In this document: in pieces, positions 33,427 through 38,905 of the stretch
Numbering within the stretch: position 1 is the first letter of the stretch
Layout of the letters: the number at the start of each line of letters is the position of its first letter
Origin: Hyphomicrobiales bacterium
GTDB taxonomy: Bacteria > Pseudomonadota > Alphaproteobacteria > Rhizobiales > Beijerinckiaceae
Assembly: GCA_900473415.1 (NCBI GenBank)
Contig: UCLR01000010.1
Coordinates: 175-39,079, forward strand
Direction of reading: 5' to 3'
Length of the DNA stretch: 38,905 bases
Notes under the pieces: model-generated
Told to the model about the DNA's origin: nothing
Seen by the model: only the letters and a program-made list of their open reading frames with translations
The model's database searches: none
Program-made: the position numbers and the translations under genes

Positions 33427-33987
33427 ATGCGGATCGTCGGGGGACGTCTGGGCGGCCGGCCACTCGCCGGTCCGAAGCCGGGGATCGGCACCATCCGGCC
33501 GACCTCGGATCGTCTGCGCGAGTCGCTCTTCAACGTGCTCGCGCACGCCTATGAGGATGCGGTTGCCGGCGCGCGCGTGCTCGACCTCTTTGCCGGCACG
33601 GGCGCAATCGCCTTCGAGGCGCTGTCGCGCGGAGCGGGCTTCGCGCTCCTCGTCGATGACGGGATGGAGGCGCGCGGCATCATCCGCGAGAACCAGATGG
33701 CGCTGGGGCTCGCCGGCTTCAGCCGCATCTTCCGGCGCGACGCCACCAAACTCGGCCCGATCACCGGCATGGCGCCCTTCGGTCTCATCTTCTGCGACCC
33801 GCCCTATCGCAAGGGGCTGGGCGAGAAGGCGCTGACCTCAGCCCGCGACGGCGACTGGCTGGAAAAGGATGCGCTCATCGTTCTGGAAGAGGCGGCCGAC
33901 GCCGAGGTCGTTCTGCCTGAGGGCTTCGAGGAACTGGAACGGCGATCTTACGGCGAGACACAAGTGGTGATCCTGCGGGTCACCTAG
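33427..33987 (+). CDS. rsmD: 16S rRNA (guanine-966-N2)-methyltransferase
   Basis: A 186-residue SAM-dependent methyltransferase. MRIVGGRLGGRPLAGPKP and RPTSDRLRESLFNVL form the N-terminal RNA-binding hairpin, DLFAGTGAIAFEALSRGA is the SAM loop, and FCDPPYRKG is the catalytic DPPY motif. It methylates G966 of 16S rRNA during 30S assembly. It lies 3 bp after the RluB-type gene and is surely co-transcribed. Its TAG stop interlocks with the stop of the convergent EamA gene. Confidence 0.97.
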   Translation: MRIVGGRLGGRPLAGPKPGIGTIRPTSDRLRESLFNVLAHAYEDAVAGARVLDLFAGTGAIAFEALSRGAGFALLVDDGMEARGIIRENQMALGLAGFSRIFRRDATKLGPITGMAPFGLIFCDPPYRKGLGEKALTSARDGDWLEKDALIVLEEAADAEVVLPEGFEELERRSYGETQVVILRVT

Positions 33988-34889
33988 CCTGCTCTCCGGA
34001 GCGCCAATGCGACGCCGCCGAGCGTGATGGCGACGGCCAGGACTTCCCGCAGCCCCAAGGCGTCTCCCAGCAGTGGCACGGCCGACAGCGTTCCGACGAC
34101 CGGCACAGCAAGCATGCCTGTCGCCGCGGCCGCGGTCGGCAGACGCTTCAGCGCGCCGAACCAGGTCAGGTAGCACAGCGCCATCGGCACGGCCGCCATA
34201 TAGGCCAGACCGAGCGCGCTTCGGCCGGATAGCGCCAGGACATGCGGCTGCTCGACAAGGAGGCTCAGCAGGACCATCGGCAGGCAGCCAAGGGCGACCT
34301 GCCATGCCGTCGTCGCCGTGAAGGGCATGGCGATGGGCTTGCGGGCCATGACGGTGCCAAGCGCGAAGAGAATGGCGGCTGAGAGGCCGAACAGTACGCC
34401 CGGCAGCTTGTGCGCGGCGAGGTCGGGGCCGCCCATCAGCACAGCAATGCCCACCACGCCGAGCGCCAGCGCCATCAGGCTGCGGCGATTGGGGCGCTCC
34501 CCGTTGAGAGGCCAGGCGATCAGCATCGCCCATATCGGCATCGAATAGGCGATCAGGGCGCCCTCGGAAACCTTGAGCCAGTTCAGCGAGAGGGCGGTAA
34601 AGCCCATCCAGGCGAAGACATTGATTCCGGCAGCAAGAGCGAGCGGCAGGCGCGCCTCGCGCGGCACGGTGAGCCGCTCACCGCGGCGCCAGGCGAGTAT
34701 GGCAAGACCCGCCGCGCCGAGGAGGCCCGCCGTGCCCCGCGCGAATAGCGGCGGCCAGTCGGCCAGGACGAATTTCAGGACCGACCAGTTCAGGCCCCAG
34801 CCACAGGCTGTGACGACGAGCAGGACGAGGCCGAGTTTCCGATCGGCCAAGCCAGCGGCGTTCACGCGGCCCCGCAATGCGTCCACCAT
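33984..34889 (-). CDS. EamA/DMT-superfamily transporter
   Basis: A 301-residue inner-membrane protein of about ten helices built from two EamA repeats (first near residues 15-145, second near 155-290). GLVLLVVTACGWGLNWSVLK and YLTWFGALKRLPTAAAATGM are typical helix/loop segments of the drug/metabolite transporter superfamily, which exports amino acids or metabolites. The substrate is unknown. The ATG at 34889 has no clear ribosome-binding site; a GTG at 34865 is another option. It overlaps rsmD by 4 bp at its 3' end. Confidence 0.88.
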   Translation of the reverse strand: MVDALRGRVNAAGLADRKLGLVLLVVTACGWGLNWSVLKFVLADWPPLFARGTAGLLGAAGLAILAWRRGERLTVPREARLPLALAAGINVFAWMGFTALSLNWLKVSEGALIAYSMPIWAMLIAWPLNGERPNRRSLMALALGVVGIAVLMGGPDLAAHKLPGVLFGLSAAILFALGTVMARKPIAMPFTATTAWQVALGCLPMVLLSLLVEQPHVLALSGRSALGLAYMAAVPMALCYLTWFGALKRLPTAAAATGMLAVPVVGTLSAVPLLGDALGLREVLAVAITLGGVALALRRAG

Positions 34890-35222
34890 GGCTCAGCGAG
34901 GCCCGGCGTTCGAGCAAAGGACACGCTTGTCGCGGCCCCGCGGAGTCCTGGTCATTGTCCGATGCCTCCCCAAGCGCTGCGCTGGCGTCACGCGTTGCGG
35001 GGCATCGTGATCGAGAATGGGCGGCCATATTGACGGATTTTGAGCGCTACCTGACGAATTTAGGCGATCTTCGAAGTCTGCTCGACGAAAAAAGTCACCC
35101 CGTTGCGAGCAACAGATTTGCTCCCACCGAAAGTGGCCGTTCAGGCCGTCAAGGCTTCGGATCGCGCAACGGCGCGTCCGCCTCATCCGGGCGAACGCGC
35201 CGGCTGGCTCCGTCCCGCAGCC
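34890..35222. other. Gene-free stretch with AT-richer patch
   Basis: About 330 bp between two minus-strand genes. The part at 35025-35125 is much richer in A and T than its surroundings. It contains a 6-bp hairpin (GAGCAA 35107-35112, TTGCTC 35118-35123) followed on the minus strand by a T-run (35088-35093) about 13 nt away, too far for a standard terminator. Promoter elements for the EamA gene are likely here but I could not fix them. Confidence 0.5.
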
Positions 35223-35702
35223 TCAGCCGCGCCGGGCGGCCTCGATCGCGGCGACGTCGATCTTCCGCATGTCCATCATGGCGGTGAAGGCGCGCTTCGC
35301 CTCCTCGCCACCGGCGGCCATGGCCTCGGTGAGCGCGCGCGGCGTGATCTGCCAGGAGAGGCCCCATTTGTCCTTGCACCAGCCGCAGGCGCTTTCCTGG
35401 CCGCCATTGCCGACGATAGCGTTCCAGTAGCGGTCCGTCTCCTCCTGATCGTCGGTGGCGATCTGGAACGAGAAGGCCTCGCTCTGCCGGAATGTCGGCC
35501 CGCCATTGAGGCCGAGGCAGGGTACGCCGACGACGGTGAACTGGACCGTCAGCACGTCGCCCGCCTTGCCGGACGGATAGTCGGTCGGGGCGCGGTGAAC
35601 GGCGCCGACCGAGCTGTTCGGAAAGGTCGCGGCGTAGAAGCGCGCGGCAGGCTCGGCATCCTTGTCGTACCACAGGCAGATCGTGTTCTTGGCAATCGCC
35701 AT
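35223..35702 (-). CDS. VOC-superfamily PhnB-like protein
   Basis: A 159-residue protein of the vicinal-oxygen-chelate fold, of the group with PhnB and 3-demethylubiquinone methyltransferase-like domains. KNTICLWYDKDAEPAARFYA and VQFTVVGVPCLGLNGGPTFR are typical, and GWCKDKWGLSWQITP is the family's conserved second-half segment. Such proteins rarely have a proven reaction. Start at 35702 has AAAGGA about 7 nt upstream. It lies 220 bp downstream of a YCII/DGPF gene on the same strand, and VOC and DGPF proteins often cluster with ECF sigma factors. Confidence 0.86.
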   Translation of the reverse strand: MAIAKNTICLWYDKDAEPAARFYAATFPNSSVGAVHRAPTDYPSGKAGDVLTVQFTVVGVPCLGLNGGPTFRQSEAFSFQIATDDQEETDRYWNAIVGNGGQESACGWCKDKWGLSWQITPRALTEAMAAGGEEAKRAFTAMMDMRKIDVAAIEAARRG

Positions 35703-35923
35703 TGCGTTTCCTTTCACCTTTTGAAGCCTGTTTCGGCTCGGTTTTCCCCCACCCATCTCGGTTCACTGTCGGCCTTGGCGGTGCGTGCGCAGATGGAATG
35801 CGCTCCCGGTCCCGACGTTCCGCCGGCAACATCAGAAGCGGCACGGGATCTTGGCTTGTCGATCCCAAGAGCCGATGCGGCCGTGCTTCGATCTGATGAC
35901 GGCTCCTCCCTCGGCTCGCTTCG

Positions 35924-36265
35924 TCAAAAGAACGGGCGCACCTCGATCGGCACCCGGCAGGCAACGGCGGCCTTGCGCCCCCATCCGAGCGCCTCCTCCA
36001 TATCGGTGGCCTCCAGCACCCAGAAGCCGCCAATCAGCTCCTTGCTCTCCAGATAGGGCCCGTCGGTCACGAGCACCGCGCCATTGCGTTGCGTCCGCAG
36101 CGACTTCGCGGTCCTCGGCGGTTGCAGCCCTCCGACGAAGAGCCTGACCCCGGCGGCGATCATCTCCTCATTGAGCACATCGATGTCCCGGGCCATCGCT
36201 TCGTCCTCCGCGAGGGCTGGATCGTAGTCGATGGGATGAAGAACAGAGACCAGATACCGCGCCAT
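35924..36265 (-). CDS. YCII-related (DGPF domain) protein
   Basis: A 113-residue protein of the YCII-like ferredoxin-like fold. MARYLVSVLHP and VTDGPYLESKELIGGFWVLE (the DGPF motif as DGPY) are diagnostic. Function is unknown, but DGPF proteins are the usual partners of ECF42 sigma factors. No sigma-factor gene lies in the window. The start is well supported by GGGAGG 5 nt upstream. A possible ECF-type promoter lies about 50 bp upstream. Downstream on the same strand is a VOC-like protein gene. Confidence 0.85.
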   Translation of the reverse strand: MARYLVSVLHPIDYDPALAEDEAMARDIDVLNEEMIAAGVRLFVGGLQPPRTAKSLRTQRNGAVLVTDGPYLESKELIGGFWVLEATDMEEALGWGRKAAVACRVPIEVRPFF

Positions 36266-36626
36266 GACGCCTCCCGTGACAATGTCCGGACAGGCGATCG
36301 CGCTGCCCTCGACATATCGTCGAACAGCCCGGCGGGAATTCGACAAGCCTGCCGGAATTTTTTCGGGGCTGCTGCCGGATGTCGCGCGAAGAGCCCTCAC
36401 GCCCTGCGGAGGAACGGCCGCCGAGCGGAACCTTCGGCCTCTTGAATGGCTTTGAGGCGAACATGGGAGGTTGCGAGGGACGATGCGGTCTTCGTGACGG
36501 TCGGCATGGTCTCGATTGCGATTGCTGCCTGGCTCGCCTCCAACCGCTGGCAGCTATGGCCACAAAGGCTCTCTGCCCCGCGCCGCCTCGGGGGCTGTGC
36601 CTGCCTTGGATCGCCCCTTTCCGCCG
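36266..36626. other. Gene-free stretch carrying candidate promoter
   Basis: About 360 bp between two minus-strand genes. The left part holds two TGTCGA motifs and a T-run on the plus strand (36359-36364). The right part has open frames on the plus strand with a single hydrophobic segment but no ribosome-binding site, family or good codon pattern. I see no gene here. Confidence 0.5.
36309..36345 (-). promoter_or_regulatory. Candidate ECF42-like promoter of the DGPF gene
   Basis: On the minus strand TGTCGA (36345-36340) is followed after 17 nt by CGAC (36322-36319), 53 nt before the DGPF start codon. I recall that ECF42 sigma factors, which regulate DGPF genes, recognise TGTCGA at -35 and CGA/TC-type bases at -10. 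A second TGTCGA (36314-36309) lies closer to the gene. The match is short, so it is a hypothesis. Confidence 0.4.
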
Positions 36627-36878
36627 CTACGCCGCCGCCGCCTGCACACGCCCCATGACGGCGAGATAGCGATCGCTCAAATGCATCACCGTGACGATCA
36701 ACTCGGTGCCATCGTCGCAGAGAAGCGGCATGCGCTCGCAGAGCACGGCAGGGTCGATGTCGGAGGTGTCGCAGAGCAGATATCCGGCTCGGGTGTCTTC
36801 GCTGTTTCCGCCGAGCTGGTAGGCGATCGGAAGCCTGCGCCCGTTGCGCAGGACGAGAATGCCTTGCCCGGTATGCAT
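36627..36878 (-). CDS. Small conserved-looking hypothetical protein
   Basis: An 83-residue cytoplasmic protein with a beta-rich pattern (GQGILVLRNGRRLPIAYQLG, then GYLLCDTSDIDPAVLC) and two to three cysteines. It begins at an ATG with GGAGAC 5-6 nt upstream, which supports translation. I recall similar short proteins in Hyphomicrobiales but cannot name a family. It is upstream of the DGPF gene on the same strand and downstream of mutL (137 bp). Confidence 0.7.
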   Translation of the reverse strand: MHTGQGILVLRNGRRLPIAYQLGGNSEDTRAGYLLCDTSDIDPAVLCERMPLLCDDGTELIVTVMHLSDRYLAVMGRVQAAAA

Positions 36879-37015
36879 CTTTGTCTCCGCCTAGCGGCGT
36901 CCAGATGCGCCGCAGCGGTCATTTCCAAATGGAGACAACTGCGCGGGGAGTAGGCACCCGTTGCAGAGCAGAGGCAAATCACGTTTTGGCTGGTCAGCCC
37001 CGTCTACGACGCCGC

Positions 37016-38821
37016 TCACCGCCTGCCGAAGAGCCGCTCGATATCCGCCAGCTTCAGCTCGACATAGGTCGGGCGGCCATGGTTGCACTGGCCGGAATTC
37101 GGCGTGACCTCCATCTCGCGCAGCAGCGCGTCCATCTCCTCGGGGCGCAGGCGCCGGCCGGCGCGGACTGAGTTGTGGCACGCCATCGTCGCCAGCACAT
37201 GGTCGAGCCGGCGCTCCAGAGAACCAGCCGTGCCCTGCTCCGCCAACGCATCGGCGACGTCGCGCACCAGGCGCTGGAGATTGCCACCGGCAAGCTGGCT
37301 CGGCGCCTCGCGCACCAGCACCGCCCCGGGGCCGAAGGCCTCGATGACGAGGCCGAGGCCTTCGAGTTCGTTTGCCGCCGCATTGAGGCGGTCGGCATCG
37401 ACGGGATCGAGCTCGACCACCTCCGGCAGCAGCAGCGGCTGACGAGCGATGCCGGCGCGGGCACGCTCGGCCTTCAGCCGCTCATAGACCAGCCGCTCAT
37501 GGGCGGCGTGCTGATCGACGATGACGACACCCTCGCGCGTCTGGGCGACGATGTAGGTCTCGTGAACCTGTGCTCGTGCAGCGCCGAGCGGCCGGTCGAG
37601 CGCATCGGCCGAGGGCTCGGCGAGATGGGCGCGGGCGTCGGCGGAAGGAGCGACGAAATCCGAGAAGCCGGGCTGCGGGGCGCTTGCAACCGAAGGGAGC
37701 GGCGCGCTCCATTCCGGCGCGACCGGAAAACTGGGACGCGGGATCGCATGTCCGCTGCCGCCCATGCTCAGGACGGAGCGGAAGGCGTCGAGCGTGCGGG
37801 CACCGCCTGTCGTGGTGGCGCGGTGACCGGCAGCGGCGAGCGCCGCCTTCAGCCCGGAGACGACGAGGCCGCGCACCAGTGCCGGATCGCGGAAGCGCAC
37901 CTCGCTCTTGGCCGGATGGACGTTGACGTCGACCGAGCGCGGATCGCAGCCGATATCGAGGAAGAGCACGGGATGCCGGTCCGAGGGCAGGACATCGGCA
38001 TAGGCGCCGCGCACGGCAGACAGCAGCAGCTTGTCGCGCACGGGGCGACCGTTGACCGAGAGATGCACGCCGGCCGAGGTGCCGCGATGGAAGGTCGGTA
38101 GCCCGGCGAAACCCGAGATGCGGAAGCCCTCGCGCTCGGCCTCGATGCGCAAGGCGTTCTCGGGGAAGTCGCGGCCGAGCGCGCGGCCGAGCCGGCGCAG
38201 CAGCCCCTCCTCGCCGATAGGCTCCGCCGGCCAATCGAAGCCGCCGGCATGCTCGCCTTCCAGCGAGAAGCGGATATCGGGATGGGCGATGGCGAGGCGC
38301 CGCAGCATCTCGGAGACGGCCTGCGCCTCGGCGCGGTCGCTCTTCAGGAATTTCAGGCGCGCGGGCGTGAAGATGAAGAGGTCGCTGACCTCGATGCGGG
38401 TACCGGGGGCGGCAGCGACGGGACGGACGACGCCCTTCTCGCCGGCTTCCACCACGAGACCTATGCCCTGCGGCGCATCGCGGCGGCGCGTCGCGATGGA
38501 GAGCCGCGCGACCGAGCCGATCGAGGGCAGCGCCTCGCCGCGGAAGCCAAGGGTGCCAATGGCGAAGAGATCGCCATCCGGCAGCTTCGAGGTGGCGTGG
38601 CGCTCGACGGCGAGTTCCAGATCCTCCGGCGTCATGCCGGCGCCGTCGTCGACGACGCGGATCAACTCGCGGCCGCCCCCGGCGATGGTGACAGCGATGC
38701 TGCCGGCGCCGGCGTCGATGGCGTTCTCGACCAGCTCCTTCACCGCCGCAGCCGGGCGCTCGATCACCTCGCCAGCGGCGATGCGGTCGACCAGAACGGG
38801 ATCGAGGCGGCGGACGGTCAT
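37016..38821 (-). CDS. mutL: DNA mismatch repair protein MutL
   Basis: A 601-residue protein that couples mismatch recognition by MutS to strand excision. The N-terminal GHKL ATPase has [27 protein letters not shown] and [14 protein letters not shown]. The C-terminal dimerisation domain carries the endonuclease metal motif [12 protein letters not shown], plus [12 protein letters not shown] and [11 protein letters not shown]. This set marks the nicking type of MutL, as expected in bacteria without MutH. Start at 38821 gives the canonical [20 protein letters not shown]; an upstream ATG at 38854 would add 11 residues. Confidence 0.97.
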   Translation of the reverse strand: MTVRRLDPVLVDRIAAGEVIERPAAAVKELVENAIDAGAGSIAVTIAGGGRELIRVVDDGAGMTPEDLELAVERHATSKLPDGDLFAIGTLGFRGEALPSIGSVARLSIATRRRDAPQGIGLVVEAGEKGVVRPVAAAPGTRIEVSDLFIFTPARLKFLKSDRAEAQAVSEMLRRLAIAHPDIRFSLEGEHAGGFDWPAEPIGEEGLLRRLGRALGRDFPENALRIEAEREGFRISGFAGLPTFHRGTSAGVHLSVNGRPVRDKLLLSAVRGAYADVLPSDRHPVLFLDIGCDPRSVDVNVHPAKSEVRFRDPALVRGLVVSGLKAALAAAGHRATTTGGARTLDAFRSVLSMGGSGHAIPRPSFPVAPEWSAPLPSVASAPQPGFSDFVAPSADARAHLAEPSADALDRPLGAARAQVHETYIVAQTREGVVIVDQHAAHERLVYERLKAERARAGIARQPLLLPEVVELDPVDADRLNAAANELEGLGLVIEAFGPGAVLVREAPSQLAGGNLQRLVRDVADALAEQGTAGSLERRLDHVLATMACHNSVRAGRRLRPEEMDALLREMEVTPNSGQCNHGRPTYVELKLADIERLFGRR

Positions 38822-38860
38822 GGGGCTTTCGTCGTTCCTGGGCGGCGCGTTCAACCTCTG

Positions 38861-38905
38861 TCATTCCCGGGCTTCGCGTCAGCGTAGAACCCGGAACCCA
38901 CGACG
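38861..38905. repeat. Edge of dispersed palindromic repeat
   Basis: TTCCCGGGCTTCGCG near 38864-38878 is imperfectly complementary to the GCGTAGAACCCGGAA that follows. The TCATTCCCGGGCTTCGCG type is a widespread alphaproteobacterial intergenic palindrome as I recall it. It runs off the end of the window, upstream of mutL. Confidence 0.6.

Noticed and set aside
31474..33546. 690-residue open frame on the minus strand
   Set aside because: It mirrors the RluB-type gene and its GC-rich repeats, with no family motif and unnatural Ala/Leu/Gly-rich composition.
35088..35123. Hairpin GAGCAA/TTGCTC with a minus-strand T-run
   Set aside because: The T-run is about 13 nt from a 6-bp stem, too far for a normal intrinsic terminator, and no gene ends just before it.
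36446..36658. Plus-strand frame of 70 residues with one hydrophobic segment
   Set aside because: No ribosome-binding site, no family, and a Pro/Arg/Cys-rich tail. It overlaps the better-supported minus-strand gene at 36627-36878.
1..38905. CRISPR arrays, tRNA or rRNA genes, insertion sequences, prophage or toxin-antitoxin pairs
   Set aside because: I looked in all intergenic gaps and found no repeat-spacer pattern, cloverleaf with tRNA-like conserved bases, transposase motif or toxin-antitoxin signature. Weak RNA genes could be missed without a covariance search.

Overview
The window is a high-GC chromosomal segment with dense codon use and short gene gaps. It most resembles an alphaproteobacterium of the order Hyphomicrobiales, perhaps Bosea or a relative. 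Reasons are the gene orders ispH-thrB-rnhA, rsmE-gshA facing ubiA, DUF4170-DUF374-waaA-lpxK and tadA facing an RluB-type synthase followed by rsmD, plus an LsrB/VtlR-like LysR regulator beside a DUF1127 protein. It reads as core chromosome with a few accessory insertions. No rRNA, tRNA, CRISPR array, prophage or intact insertion sequence was seen.

Layout. 1-3300: the 3' end of an autotransporter, a GNAT acetyltransferase, a luciferase-like flavin oxidoreductase, then about 790 bp without a recognisable gene that holds a composite palindromic repeat. 3300-8100: a methyl-accepting chemotaxis protein, then the minus-strand operon ispH-thrB-rnhA. 8200-12650: a CPA2-type K+/H+ antiporter, a DUF937 protein, and a DUF1127 small protein with its own terminator, divergent from the LysR regulator. 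12750-15340: a 57-residue Flp pilin, gshA and rsmE. 15500-18600: a secreted four-cysteine protein, ubiA, a DUF6101-like protein and an inositol-monophosphatase-family enzyme. 18670-22200: a lipid A/LPS operon (DUF4170, DUF374 acyltransferase, waaA, lpxK) whose end is overlapped by a convergent DUF2093 gene. 22250-28790: a secreted dienelactone-hydrolase-like protein, an unknown protein, xseA, purD, a close match to fluoroacetate dehalogenase and a patatin-like phospholipase. 28740-34000: an ArsR-type regulator divergent from a TauE/SafE exporter, a small cysteine-containing protein, tadA, an RluB-type synthase with very long disordered arms, and rsmD. 34000-38905: an EamA transporter, a VOC/PhnB-like protein, a YCII/DGPF protein, a small unknown protein, and mutL, closing with the edge of another dispersed palindromic repeat.

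How the genes work together. The clearest functional block is outer-membrane lipid assembly: a non-canonical acyltransferase, Kdo transfer and lipid A 4'-phosphorylation in translationally coupled genes. Most of the rest is housekeeping: isoprenoid, threonine, ubiquinone, glutathione and purine synthesis, RNA modification and DNA repair.

Points worth a second look are the dehalogenase with its complete catalytic and halide-binding set, the 697-residue RluB-type protein that is about two-thirds low-complexity RGG/FGGK sequence, the LsrB/VtlR-like and DUF1127 pair with a candidate operator, the LpxJ candidate, a possible ECF42-type promoter ahead of the DGPF gene, and the repeated overlap of convergent genes through their stop codons. 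I did not find a multi-gene system that is clearly undescribed.
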